Assembly (NCBI GenBank): GCA_012184525.1
Contig: WOFQ01000010.1
Span: 682,001-746,000 of the forward strand
Length of the DNA stretch: 64,000 nucleotides
Source of the DNA: Xenoacremonium recifei
Lineage: Eukaryota > Ascomycota > Sordariomycetes > Hypocreales > Nectriaceae
Direction: 5' to 3'
In this document: positions 36,015-48,887 of the stretch, one piece after another
Position numbering within the stretch: position 1 is the stretch's first letter
Layout of the letters: every line of letters begins with the position of its first letter
Program-made: the position numbers and the translations under genes
The notes under the pieces: model-generated
Told to the model about the DNA's origin: nothing
What the model saw: the letters and a program-made list of their open reading frames with translations, nothing else
The model's database searches: none

Positions 36015-39000
36015 TCAAACCATATCTTTGCTCATCTCATACGACCAACCCCCATCCCGCCTCATCTTGTCACGAGCGGCGAGATCTTTCCGGATATCAT
36101 CTTCAGTAAGCCGGTCTGCGCCGCTCCAGTTCGCACTCGAGGTTCGCGCACGGAACTTGTGATGCTTATCTTTGCTCTTGCTGAAAACCTCCTCCATGTT
36201 CAATGGCGCAGGTGGTCCGAAGATCTGAGACGGGTCCATCAGTTCTTGCCGCATAAGCGCGCGACGAAGATCAGGCGAATCGGTCCATGCCGCGGCCCCA
36301 ATTCCATGTGACTCTTCTTCTTCCTCATCCTCGTCATCCGTCTCGATTTCAGGCAGCTCAATGGATTCGCCATTCTGGAATCGGGGAGATGAACGCTGCG
36401 CTGACTTGGCCGCCGACTTCATGCCCGCGACAGGACCAGGTCGGGCTGGTGTCTTATATGATGGCCCAGCAGGATTCGGGTTCGGTGCGAAGGGGATGGC
36501 ACCCTTTGAAATCTGGGCCATGTCGAGTGGGTGCGCAGCTTTATGCTGGCCCGTATGCTGAGCAGTGACAGTAGCCTTGAACAGGTCACGAGTCGCATTC
36601 TGAGGCACATTGGTGTAGCCGTTTGTGAACATAGGTTTCGCCTGCAAGTCCTGCTTCGTGTCAGACAACTCTTCAGATCTCATAGGGAACGGTTGTCTTA
36701 CCTTCTTAAAGGCTCCTGATGGGCGAACAGGAGGGCCCTTGATATTGGGGGGGTTGTCCATTTCAGCTTCACCTCCGAAGTCGTCACTGGTTCGGCGCCG
36801 CTTAGCATCCTTAGCCTGGTAGGCAGGGCCACCACGAGAGGGTGGTCGCCTGGCTTGACCATCTTCAGTCCCATCTTGTCCAAGAGGCCGTTTCACAGCA
36901 GACTTTGCAGCGTTGCTTAAGACAGCATTAACAGGGCGTCCGGACTCGTCTTGGGAACGGAAGATGCCCGAGTTCATGCGTGATGGTGGCCGAGTTGGTG
37001 GGCCATCCGCTCGCTGGCTCTGAGACAGGCTGTAATCTGGAGGACCATTTGGTTGGGATCGCGCCGCTGGTGGAGGAGCTCGAGTTTGCTTCGCCTTCTC
37101 AATGGCGGCCTGGCGAGCATTCTTCTTGGCCTCAGCTTGCTCTCGTTCCTTCTGTCTCAAACGGTCAGTCTCTTGTCGTCGCTGCTCCTGTTGCCTCCGC
37201 TGCTCTTCTTGAGCAGCCGCCCTTTTGCGTTCCAGCTCAGCCTTGGCATCACGCCGCCGCTGCGCCTCTCGCTCGTCTTGTTCCTTCTTCCTCGCTGCTA
37301 GTTCAAGAGCCTTGGGGCGTGCACCAGAGGATGCCGAGCCCTTCAAACTCTGCAAAGAGGGCTTGGTTTGTAGTGAGGGCTTGCTCGATTTGGTGACAAG
37401 CTGGGGCTGAGAGGCCGTCGAAGCGGAATGTTCTTGGAAGCTTGATGACAAGGTGCTGCTACCGGGGTGGTACTGAGAGTTCTGTGACCCAGTATTGACT
37501 CTGATCAGAGTAGGAGCTTGTTTAGCTTTTGGAAGCGTTTCTTTTCCTGGCTTCATGGGCCGCTTAAGTTCCTTGCGAGCGGTTTGAGGTCCCACAGAAC
37601 GAGAAGCTGAAGCAGGAGGGATAGTCGAGGGAGCATCCACCATTTCCACATCTTCTTCGTCGACAGACTTAGTTGCTGTCTCTTGTTGTGTTTTGGCCTT
37701 CCTTGGGCTGCTCCTGATAGGTTTGGGGGTCTCCTTGATGGGAACCTTCTCAGTCTCCTGTTTAGAAGCAACCTGTTTTTCCATGGCAGCAATCTTCTCC
37801 TGTTCTTTGCTGAACACTCGAGCTTTCTCTCGCTCCTTCTCTCGCGCCTTTTCAAGTTTCTCCATCTGCTCTGCAAGACGCTTTGCTTCCTTCTCTCGTC
37901 GCTTTTCTTCTTTCTCCTTCTCAATTGATGCCCTTGTGCGTCGAGAAATGGGCCGTGATGGGCTTGCCTCTCGATCACCCTCGTCAGCTTCCGCTTGCTG
38001 AGATTCAGCAATTGACCGCGTCGCCAGACTCTCAGATGATGGCCCAGGATATGTTCCCAAGCGGGTTGTCGAAGGTGAGAGAATAGAAGACTTGCCTTCC
38101 GCGCTCAAAGCCGCACTACTGGCAAGAAGCCCCTTCGAACTCTTTAAGATGGATGAGAGCTTATTCTTGACCTGCTTCAGGGGGCTGTCGCGGAAACTTC
38201 GAGATGGTGATTTCGGAGGAGATGGAGAACGAGCCTCACGAGCGGCTGTCAAAGCAGGGTTTGAGACGGTGATAGCCTTCTTCAAAGGGCTTCCCTCTCG
38301 AATACCGTTCAATGTCTTCGTTGAGATGACTGACACAGATGCAGACTTTCCATGTCCAAGAACGTTCGGTCGCTGAGGACTGCCATGTCCTTGCGAAGGA
38401 GCGCTTGATTGGTTGTCTCGCAAAGCTGCGGAATCAACAAATTCAGAGCCGCTCACAGTATCTTTGCTGTGTATGCCCTCCATCACATCGGCGGAATGGC
38501 TCTTAGAGAGAGAAGGTCTAGCTGCAGCGGTCACCGCGGCTGGTCCAACGCTAGGCGGGTCAATCCAGTCATCATCGTCGTCCTCTGGGAATGCTCCAGG
38601 CGTTGTCATTGCCTCAGTCTTCTTCGGTGACGGCGATTTGGGCTCTTGTGCGACTTGCGCGGGTTGTTGAAGGACCGCATTGTTGGGGATCGACTTGGAG
38701 GATCTCCCAGCGTTTGGTTGTGACTTTCCAAGCATGTTGATTTGGTCTTGCAGTCTTTGGGTGTAAGTCTTGTTGTGATTCATCGCAAGGTTCTCAGCCT
38801 CACGTGGTGGCTGGGCTGAGTATGCTTCCGTCTCATCATGCTCGTCGTCTTCAAAGTCGTCTCGTCTATAGTTTCCAAGACTTTTCCCTCCAGTTGGCCG
38901 GCTGTAGTAGCTCGTCCTGTTATGATCGAGATGACTGGTTCTGGAGACTCGAGCTCCGATGCTCTTGCCCGCTGTCAGGGGCTCTCTGGCTGGCAGAGAC

Positions 39001-40000
39001 GGGAAGTTGAGGCTACTCTTTCTAACGACAGGGCGGATCGGACTGGATCCGTCAGAAGGTGACCGAATGTCTCCTGGTGACGTCTCAGAATTCTTGGTCT
39101 CAACCTCTTCAATATCCCTGACAGGAGAAGATGCGGCAGCTAATGCCTGTCCCTGAGAGGATGATGAAGCGGCCTCCTGCTCTCTTCTGTCAAGCTCGGG
39201 CTTGGCCTGAGTTTCAGCGTTCGCATCAGGACTCTTAACAGTTAGAACACGAGTGGTTTGTTCTTCTCGGGCAGTCCGGAAAGTCTTGTCCGGAGATTCA
39301 AAGCCCGCAGTACGCGTTGGGCTCTGTCCCACAACAGCAGTCGTAGCGTGAACTGTGGCCTCGTCAAAGTGGACATTCTGAGTGCTGGTTTCGGCATCAT
39401 CTGCCAGGTCCACATCTATCGCATCGATATCCTGACTCCCATAGTATCCGGAGTCTTGTGTTGGGTTTAGAGGCTGTGTTGGCTTTCCTGGGTAAACGTG
39501 AACCAGAGGCGACGTGATCTTCGAAGGACTCGGGGAGCCACGCTGGACCAGAGGCGACTGGACTCGTTGGGTCGGTTGCGCGAAACGGTTGGAAGAGGCG
39601 TTTGGAGTCGACCCAAACACGTCAGACAGCGGCTAGAAAACATTAGTCGTACGTATTTGAGAGGCATGACAACACGTACCACTCTAGCCTCTGCTATTTG
39701 CGCTTTCCGCGCAGTGCGAGGTGTTTTCCCGCGAAGCTTGCCTGGTGTTTTGAAGGCCTCAGCAAAGTTCCTATACGATGTCAGTTTCCCATAGTCAAAA
39801 TCGCATACACTCTTTGACGCGTACGTTTCATTCTCGTTGAAGATGCCAGCCATATGCTCATTCAACCAGTCAAGCTCATTTCGGGCTGAGTACGAGAATT
39901 CTTCCACCTCCGAGTCGGCAATCTGAAGGGCAGAGGATCGTTCTTCCGCGATCCATGCCGCAGAGCCGACTTGAAGACGCGGTCCTCGCATTGCCGCCAT
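36015..40000 (-). CDS. SLI15: inner centromere protein INCENP / Sli15 homologue
   Basis: Scaffold of the chromosomal passenger complex that binds and activates Aurora B kinase at centromeres and the spindle midzone. Exons 40000-39835, 39780-39680 and 39632-36015 give 1294 residues. The N-terminus (VGSAAWIAEERSSALQIADSEVEEFSYSARNELDWLNEHM) is helical and would carry the Survivin/Borealin-binding part. The middle is long, Ser/Pro-rich and disordered. Two highly charged Lys/Glu/Arg helices lie at about residues 670-750 and 910-990, the second resembling the single alpha-helix of INCENP. The C-terminus (about 1233-1294) is the ARK-binding IN-box, with FRARTSSANWSGADRLTEDD and a Trp near the end. 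All splices are in phase. The gene is divergent from SMC2. Confidence 0.92.
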
Positions 40001-40424
40001 GTTAGTGAACTGCCTGAGAGGCAAGCGGTCGATGGGGATCGTCAGGTTCGACTATTGCCGTGACTCGGTGTTCATAAAATCATAGGGTCGCGGATAGCTG
40101 TGAAGTATCGAAAAGCTGGAGGAAGTAGAAGAGAGCTTGTTGATTGCGGAGAGCTCTTAGTCCGGTGCTGGCACCCATTCCAAATCGCAATGTTTTGATG
40201 TTGGCCATATCGGGCTAGCGCGGTACTGAAGTGGGGTCCGCCCTGAATTCGCGTTCTCTGGCTCTCAATTAGGTGATGTCAGCAGACACGTGAAGATAAG
40301 CTCGTTATCGGACACGAAACCCCCCTCATTTGTTTACTTTGGAGCGCGTCTTCAGTCTGGTGTCCAGAGTGACGAACAATTATTCACCACACATCACAAC
40401 CGCTGATGCACAACTTCAGTCAAC
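40001..40424. promoter_or_regulatory. shared divergent promoter, INCENP / SMC2
   Basis: A 424-bp region between the start codons. It contains a forkhead-type TGTTTAC at 40331-40337, ACGCG-type (MCB-like) cores at 40249-40254 (minus strand ACGCGA) and 40345-40350 (minus strand GACGCG), and an E-box CACGTG at 40287-40292. The motifs are seen directly; their use is inferred from cell-cycle control of these genes in other fungi. Confidence 0.6.
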
Positions 40425-43400
40425 ATGAGGGTGATAGAAGTTATCATTGACGTGAGTTAATTTGCAGCTATCGCAGCTGATTCGAAGAGCTAACTTTTTA
40501 TAGGGTTTCAAATCGTATGCCGTGCGAACGGTCATCTCGGGATGGTAAATAAAGCATTTCAACCGCAATAAGTTTGGTGACACTGACCAGATGTAGGGAT
40601 GAAAGTTTCAACTCGATCACTGGCCTTAACGGCAGTGGAAAGTCGAATATTCTCGACTCTATTTGCTTTGTTCTGGGCATTACTAACATGTCCACCGTGC
40701 GAGCGCAAAACCTTCAGGTAGGATTATCGAGAGTCTGTCTTGGCCGCGCGAGACTGACAGCTTTGTAGGACTTGATTTACAAGCGCGGTCAGGCTGGCGT
40801 CACGAAAGCCAGTGTCACAATCGTCTTCGACAATCGAGACACCAAGAAGTCGCCGATCGGATTCGAGGAGTATGCGACGATTAGCGTTACTCGCCAAATT
40901 GTGCTTGGAGGCACCTCCAAATACCTGATCAACGGTCACCGAGCCCAACAGCAAACCGTGCAGAACCTTTTCCAGTCCGTTCAACTGAACATCAATAACC
41001 CGAACTTCCTCATCATGCAGGGTCGCATTACCAAGGTCCTCAACATGAAGGCTGTGGAAATCCTTGCCATGATTGAGGAAGCGGCGGGAACCAGGATGTT
41101 CGAGGATCGCCGGGACAAGGCGCTCAAGACCATGGCAAAGAAGGAGATGAAGCTAGTCGAACTTAAAGAGCTTCTGAAGGATGAAATCGAACCCAAGCTC
41201 GAGAAACTGCGCACAGAGAAGCGAGCATTCCTTGACTTCCAGCAAACACAGAACGACTTGGAGCGATTGACAAGAGTTGTCGTTGCGTATGATTATGTTC
41301 GATGTCAGGAGAAGCTCAGGCAGTCAGCTGCAGATCTCGAAGGCAAAAAACAGAGGCAGAGAGACTTGGAGGAATCCGCGACTCGCCTACGAGGCGAAAT
41401 TTCGCACCTCGAAGAAGACGTCAAAAGGGTGCGATCCCAACGCGACAAAGAAGTCAAGAAGGGAGGGAAGGCACAAGCTCTCGAAGATGCTGTCAAGAAA
41501 CATTCAAACGAGTTGGTACGACTCACCACGGTCCTGGATTTGAAGAAATCCAGTCTGGAGGAGGAGAGGGAAAAGAAACAAGCCATTGAAAAGACGGTCT
41601 CCGAGCTTGAGACGACCCTCAAGGATAAAACAGCAGCATTTGAAAATGCAAAGACCAAGTACGACACAGCCAAGGACGAACTCGAGAGGCAGAGCAAAGA
41701 TGCAGAATCCAAGGAAGAGCTGCTTCAAACCCTCCAGACTGGTGTGGCTTCGAAGGATGGCCAAGAAAACGGCTATCAAGGACAACTTCAAGACGCCAGA
41801 AACCGTGCTACGGCGGCCGCTACGGAGCAAGAACAGGCCAAAATCAAGATCTCTCACCTTGAAAAGCGGGTGAAGGAAGAAGAGCCGCGTGCCAAGAAGG
41901 CGAAGGAGCAAAATGCAGGACTCCTGCGTGACCTGGATGGCTTGAAGGCGCAGGCTCAAAGGTTGGAGAAGGAATTGGGTCGACTGGGCTTCGAGCCAGG
42001 TCAAGAGGAGGAGCTTTACAAGCAAGAATCCAGCCTTCAGCAAACCGTCCGAAACCTCCGGCATGAATCGGATAACTTGAGGCGGAAGGTTTCGAACTTC
42101 GAGTTCAATTACGCCGACCCGGTACCCAACTTCGATCGGTCCAAAGTCAAGGGATTGGTGGCTCAGCTCTTCAGTCTTGACAAGGAGCGAAGTTCTGCTG
42201 GCGTCGCCCTTGAGATTTGTGCTGGCGGTCGTCTTTACAACGTTGTAGTTGATACGGAGGTGACGGGAACGCAGCTCTTGCAGAAGGGAAAACTCAGGAA
42301 GCGAGTCACAATCATCCCGTTGAACAAGATCGCTGCCTTCAAAGCGTCCGCCCAGACCATTGCCACTGCCCAAAGCATTGCCCCAGGAAAAGTCGACCTG
42401 GCCCTGTCTTTGGTAGGGTACGATGAAGAAGTCTCCGCAGCCATGGAATACGTCTTTGGCAACACCCTCGTCTGCGCCGATGCCAATACCGCCAAGCAGG
42501 TTACCTTCGACCCCAATGTCCGAATGCGAAGTATCACTCTCGAGGGTGATGCTTACGATCCGTCTGGGACGTTGTCCGGTGGTAGCGCTCCTAACTCCAG
42601 TGGCGTCCTCTTGACCCTCGGCAAATTGAATGACCTGAGCCGACAGCTTAATGAAGCCGAGTCTTCATTGAAGCAGCTTCAACTCAGGATATCCAAGGAG
42701 AAATCCAAGCTTGACCAGGCTCGGAGAATCAAGCAAGACTTGGACCTCAAAACCCACGAGATCAAACTCGCTGAGGAGCAAATCGGTGGCAACTCGTCGT
42801 CCTCCATCATCCAAGAGGTGGAGAACATGAAGACTACAATTGCTGAACTGAAGAAGAGTATCTCTGAGGCTAAAGCACGACAATCTGAAGCCAATGCAGA
42901 TATCAAGACTATCGAGAAGGACATGAAGGATTTCGACAACAACAAGGATGCGAAGTTGGTTGAGCTTCAGAAGACCCTTGATAAGCTCCGGTCTCAGCTC
43001 ACCAAGAATTCGGCTGGTGTCAAGACTCTCCAGAAAGAGCTTCAGAACGCTCAACTAGACTCTGAACAAGCTGCCGCAGACCTTTCGGCAGCTCGAGAAC
43101 AGCTTCAGGAGGTCGAGGTTGCTATCAAGGCGCAACAGCAAGATATCGAGGATCTTGTCAAGCAACAAGCCAAGGTCACCGAGACACACGATGCCGTACA
43201 AGCGGAGCTAGATGACGAGCGCGCGAAACTTCACCTCTTCGATGATGAGCTTCGGGCTTTGGAAGACGCTATCCGCTCCAAGAATGGACGTATCACCGAG
43301 GAAGGCCTTGAAAAGCAGAAGCTTGGGCATTTAGTCGAGAAGTTCCACAAGGAACAACAAAATGCCGCTGAAAATGTCCAACATCTGGAATCCGAGCATG

Positions 43401-44171
43401 ATTGGATTGACGATGAGAAGGACAAGTTCGGCCGCTCTGGCACTCCTTACGACTTCCAAGGCCAAAACATTGGGGAGTGCAAGGCAACGCTTCGTAACCT
43501 AACCGAGCGGTTCCAGGGTATGAAGAAGAAGATTAACCCCAAGGTCATGAATATGATCGACAGTGTTGAGAAGAAGGAGATTGCACTCAAGCACATGATC
43601 AAGACTGTCGTTCGAGACAAGCGGAAGATCGAAGAGACTATCGTCAGTCTAGACGACTACAAAAAGAAGGCTCTACAAGAGACATGGGAGAAGGTCAACG
43701 GCGACTTCGGTCAGATCTTTTCGGAGCTTCTACCTGGAGGCAGCTTTGCTAAATTGGATCCGCCTGAGGGCAAGACAATCAGCGATGGTTTGGAGGTCAA
43801 GGTTTGCCTAGGCAAGGTCTGGAAACAAAGTCTGACTGAGCTGAGCGGTGGCCAAAGGTATGTGGTATTACCTTTTCGTTGACACATCAGATATTAACAT
43901 TCATAGGTCTCTTGTCGCCCTGTCACTCATCATGGCGCTTTTGCAGTTCAAGCCAGCACCTATGTACATCCTTGACGAGGTCGACGCCGCGCTTGATCTC
44001 TCACATACGCAAAACATCGGCCGCCTCATCAAGACTCGATTCAAAGGCTCTCAGTTCATCGTTGTCTCTCTCAAGGACGGCATGTTCCAAAATGCGAACC
44101 GCATTTTCCGCACGCGGTTTAGCGAGGGCACCAGTATGGTGCAGGCTCTGACTCCGGCTGATATGAAATAA
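40425..44171 (+). CDS. SMC2: condensin subunit SMC2
   Basis: Structural maintenance of chromosomes ATPase that pairs with SMC4 in condensin to compact and segregate mitotic chromosomes; it corresponds to S. pombe Cut14. Exons 40425-40451, 40504-40544, 40597-40717, 40769-43857 and 43907-44171 give 1180 residues, the normal length. Order: N-terminal head with MRVIEVIIDGFKSYA and Walker A GLNGSGKSNILDSI, long coiled coil, hinge (about residues 520-680, with FGNTLVCADA and LEGDAYDPSGTLSGGS), second coiled coil, then the C-terminal head with signature LSGGQRSLVALS, Walker B YILDEVDAALD and the D-loop. The first three exons are very short, and the SGGQ motif is split by the last intron. All phases match. 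Confidence 0.97.
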
Positions 44172-44388
44172 ACTGGAGACGAGTCTGCTTGATCAATTTT
44201 GTATGAGATATAATGGCTGCGAGCGTGGTGATGAGTTTGCACATACGGTGTAATGGCTGGATATGGGATGGTGACGGTGCTGGTTTGGAAGATACCTATG
44301 TAACGAGGATACGGGAATGCTTTTCTTGTTTTCGCTGGTCATGAAATTATTCTAGTTGGATCGTTCATCCTATTTTTCTCCTGGTACA

Positions 44389-45973
44389 TTATTGCTTGAT
44401 ATAGACGTGATGGCCCTTTTGCAAGACATCTATGGTCATCCCAACTTCGACGTATGAGTCCAGCTCATCTACATCTCCAGCATCAGGGAATTCGGGACAC
44501 ATCTGCATACCCAGACATCCCATCTTAGGAGCGCCTTCATCAACGTCTCGATACTTGCGTAAGGCACGGTCTGGCTCGGCCTTGTGCCGAAGACCTGTGT
44601 CAGGATCAACATTGGGGAGTTTACATCTGCAAGGTCAGCTCGCCGTCTTTTTAAGTGGCACGGGGGTCACTAATATGTATCTTACCGGACGGTTCGACAT
44701 GAAACTGCAAAATGGCATTGCTCTTTTGTCGATGGATTCTCTAGCCGGATCGATTTCCACTCTTCCTCCTCATACTCGTTTGAACCAGAGACTAAGGATG
44801 GTTAGAACAACCTGCTACCTAAACTTAATTGCGAAGACGTACTGATGATGTTGGCTCGGAACCTCCGAACGTCTAGTTGTTTCATCGTATCGTCCTTGAC
44901 CACATTTGAGTCCAAAGCTTGCATGCTGCTCAAACTAAGTAAATGTAGGGGATACTGAGTTCATAAAGTCAGTGCTTGCTCTTGTGTGCATGTAGAACAA
45001 TACTCACAGCATCATGGAAGTCAACGACAGGCTGGAATCCGACGTCCTCTTTTCGGGGTGCACATCGAAACACCTCTCGACGTTCGGAGGGATCCATTCT
45101 GAAGAGAGCAAGCCTATTTTTCACACCCAGATACTGGGCCAGCTCCGGAGGGACCTCCTTCTCCAAGTTCAGTGCTGTTGTGACATCCTTCCAGATCTTG
45201 ACATCTGCGTAAGTGTATCCGCGAGCCTTGATCTCCCCTTGAGACGGAAACCCGACGGGAAGCATGAATTCCTTCTCGGGTCTGGCATGAACGCCACGGC
45301 TCATCTTGGCCGCCACCCACTGGAGAGCACCGCGAAGTCCCGAATCCATCCACGGGAATCGCACAACCAAGAAAGCATCCTCGACCTTCCCCAGCAGACG
45401 GCTGTTCTTCGAGCAGTCCGGAACCCAGAGGTCCACTTTGACATTTGCCATCAGGGGAAGCTGTCTCTGTGTGAGAAACTCCCACGTAGGTGGTGCGTCT
45501 GCCGCATTGGTGGCTTCGGTAAGGGATGGCGACTTCAGCTGGGCCAGAGTATAAAGGCGGTCATATTCTAGTCCAGTGGGGAGAATCCGACTGCGGGACA
45601 GCTCAATGCCGCCACATGACTTGATGGGATAGATATAAAGACCTTGAACTTTGGGAGGCTGGTTGTGCTGGGCTCCGTGGATGGGAGCGAGCTGGTTGCC
45701 AAGGTTGCTGCGATGCGGTGGCAGACCAATTCGCGTGTGTGTCTGGCGCAGGGCATCGCTGCGCTCAACAGGGATTGGTGGGAAGAGTATGAAGACGGGG
45801 ATCATGAAAACGACAACAGTAACGGTGAAAAGAATGACGGTTATGGTGTCCACCTCGCGTAGCAGGCTGGGGATAGACATTGTCGCGTTGCCGATTCGTT
45901 GGGCCATCTCCGACGACTGAGAAGCGTGAAGCTCGGCCTGCAGGCCATAGAGGCCCGTCCCGGAATCCGCCAT
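44389..45973 (-). CDS. MOSC-domain protein, mARC-like molybdoenzyme
   Basis: Membrane-anchored molybdenum-cofactor protein like the mitochondrial amidoxime-reducing component, which reduces N-hydroxylated compounds with cytochrome b5 (function inferred). Exons 45973-45008, 44954-44843, 44791-44696 and 44636-44389 give 473 residues. A transmembrane segment near residues 60-85 (ITVILFTVTVVVFMIPVFIL) precedes the MOSC_N domain (VQGLYIYPIKSCGGIELSRS). The MOSC core follows with YPLHLLSLSSMQALDS, DVRRFRANI and VRCKLPNVDPDTG, whose Cys fits the Mo ligand. The end reads KMGCLGMQM and VGMTIDVLQKG. All three introns are in phase. The gene lies tail to tail with SMC2, 217 bp apart. A start at the later Met (45880) would move the membrane anchor nearer the N-terminus. 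Confidence 0.92.
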
Positions 45974-46853
45974 TGCGATCCAATGCTTGAAGGCAAGCTT
46001 TGTTTGGGATGTCTTGGTGGTCGTGGCTCTCAAACTTGTGATTTTCAGATATCAACTTGTCGAAGGAGGTCGAAGAAGTTCTGCTGGACGTTACGAGTCA
46101 CGGACGTTGATGTAACAAACGGAGGTCCACTTGAAACACGTTTCGTGTTTCCCCCGTTTCGGCCGCAATGGCCAACTGAATTGATGTGTGGCGCATTGAC
46201 CGTTGAGCTTTCTAGCGTTGTGGCTAAAGCGCATTCACTATTGTTGAAGACTACTCGACGTTTGACGATGGAATATGGTACCCTTTCTAACATCGCGAAG
46301 CGTCTCTATGGTGGTGATGGCTTCAGGTGCCCTAAAGCTGGAGTACAGGGTACGAAAGGGCTTATCTGCGACAAAAGACACAACTCGGGTTAGTGTCCCC
46401 TGTCAACTCCAGGCATTTGATTGTGTACTGTGATTGGGCGCTTCATCTGCGACTCGAGATGTAAGATTCTCTCCCTGCGTACGGGTTCCCCGGCGGTCGG
46501 GTCAGTTGATGTCTTGATGGGCTTCTTCTCCATGCGTCTCTAGTCGCGGTGATCGACAAAATCATCCCATTATGCCTGTCTCAGATCGTCGAAATCGTAC
46601 GTGTCTAAGTCAATCCAGGAAGTGAGGGGACCTAGAAGTTATAGAATGGAATATGCGCCTGAAGCATCAATGCAACATAGAGGATCGCCCTTTACAAGCA
46701 ATAGTGTTTCAAGAATGTCACTGTCGCATGTATTTGACCGTAAATAGAGCAGAGTCCATGATTAATACAGACAGGTCATATTTGTTGGTAAATGCGAAAA
46801 GCCTGGGTTCTATAGGGTAGAGTGAAGCGTGATATCACCGTTACCAGGGGCTG

Positions 46854-46870
46854 CCGGAACACGGTTCCGG
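46854..46870. repeat. small perfect inverted repeat
   Basis: Seven-base arms CCGGAAC/GTTCCGG around a 3-nt loop. There is no T-run after it, so a terminator is not claimed. Confidence 0.6.
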
Positions 46871-48875
46871 TGTCCCTCAAGTAGTGCCTTCTCATTGAGA
46901 CTCTCATGCAGGGCAGAGTGTGCGTTCTAAAATAAACGAGAATTTGTCTATTTTCGACGTGATCTACCAACATCACACACAACTCATCACGGCGAATGTC
47001 ACGGCCACAAACATCGAAATATCGGACCAAAAGGCCGACCGGCACGGCGCTGGGAATACCCGCCCGTCGGCAACGGCCCCCCGACTGACCGACCACCCGC
47101 GGCTAAGAGTGCGGACAAGGGCGGCAGAGCTTCTTCCACACCTTAATTAAAAACTTGACACTCCCGGGCGGACGAAACTGACTCGCGGTGTCAGGATCAG
47201 GTTCTGTACGCGTACCAGTGCTCCGTTTATCTCATGGACTCCGTTTGTGTCTGCGGAGCACAACGGTGGCAGGATCTTTGACAAACAACACCCGTCTCAT
47301 CCCAAGGTCATCTGATGAGCCCCTTGCGCAAGGCCGCTGTCAGTTGGATTCTCCAGAGACAGACAACCCAGTGTCTCAGTCCCTGAAGGGACGTCGGTGG
47401 GTGCTTCTGGAGTCCCCCGCCCTCAGAATGCCGGATGGCGGTGGAAGAGACTCCCCAACTGCTCGCTGGAAGCAAGCTCCCTCTTGGCGTCTTGCTGTTA
47501 GAGGACGAAGCAACCCAACGCCCGCCCAAGACGACTTCGAGCTAGACGCCTGTCCCACTCGGGGCCTCTCTATCTAAACCTGACTGGGAGCTGATCCGTG
47601 GGCAATACCGGAGCACGGAGCGGATGCCGCTTGAAAAAAGAAGCTCTTCTCGGCGGCTTTCCGCGCCTGCTCCCCCCGGAACGCGGCTCACCTCCCATGC
47701 CATCCCGAGCTACAAGTAGATCTATCTCGCTGGTGTTGCGCACGAGAAAAGCATCTCGATGCGCCTATCGACATCGCGCGTCAACCAGCAAGCCCCCCTC
47801 AGGCCGCCCGTCTCTTTAGGTAATGCTGACGAAGAAGCACATGGGGAGGGCGGCTGCAGACAACCTGCCGCGCTGGTGGCCTCTTCGGAGATGATCTTCA
47901 GTCCAGACCTCGATCAATGATTAGCCATTACGCATAGCAGAGGCGTTAATGCCATGGATTGTTCCCAAGATCCAAACTACGCCGTAGGCCAGCCAGCCAG
48001 CAGACGCCAAATAGTCCCCACCACGGAAGAGGAGTGTGTCTGGAGGCTGGAGGGGGGCAAACTTGGGCTTTGGGCACCTTGAGCAGGGCGTCAAGGCGGC
48101 TAGACCCTCAAACCCCAAGTTCCCCATTGGCCGCTGTAGGGCCTGCCAAGAAGACAAAGACAGATACGCCGCAGCTCTGCGGCAAGTTGTCACAACTTTG
48201 TCTGCCGCCATGTCCCTTGTCTAAGTCTTGCAGCCCTGGCTGGCGCGCCCCCTGGACGTCCCCACGTTGGGGTTGTCTGTTTCCCACGCCAGTCATCTTT
48301 AGCTTCCTTTAAGTCGTGAATGGCGTTTTCCTCACTCATGTCAGACCACTTCCCTCAAACTTTCAGACTCGAGGAGTGTTAGCCAGGACGCAGCGTGATG
48401 CCGGTGCCCCCGTGTTGTACCCGGCTCGTGGACGGGGGTCCGTCTGCGGAGCTCCGTTTGAGGAGGCTCTTTTGTATCACTTCGGAAGGTTGCAGTTGTT
48501 TAATCATGGCGTAATTGCAGGCTGACGACGCAACGACGAAGAGGTGATATTGCCGCTGAGCTAGGGGCTATCCTAGATATGCCCCAAAGGAGTCTCCCTT
48601 CATTGGGATGCGTTCTAGATAGTGTAATTGCTCGGGCTTGCCGTAAGTTTGCACCCGATTTTCACCTAGTCCTTGTGGTGTGCAACAACCCAGCTCCTAG
48701 GCGCAGATCCTCTTCGATCACGGCGCAGCAGCATCTGCATTTCCAGTGGCGGCTTGATGCGACTTATCCTGCCTTGCGTGGCATGTACTTGCCCCCGCAT
48801 ATGCGCCGTGATAGACCGAGTCAGCTGTGCTCGAAACCTGAGAGGTTGACTCTCTGACGAAGTTCAAACCTGATG

Positions 48876-48887
48876 CTCCGTACGGAG
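48876..48887. repeat. 12-bp palindrome CTCCGTACGGAG
   Basis: A perfect 12-bp palindrome in the gene-free stretch. A related inverted repeat, ACTCCG-TC-CGGAGT, lies 290 bp further at 49177-49190. The CTCCGTA core recurs in other gene-free parts of the window (about 5460, 6748 and 7303). Confidence 0.6.

Noticed and set aside
41504..42373. A 289-codon minus-strand frame inside SMC2
   Set aside because: Antisense shadow of the SMC2 coiled coil: Leu-rich because of the Glu/Lys-rich plus strand.
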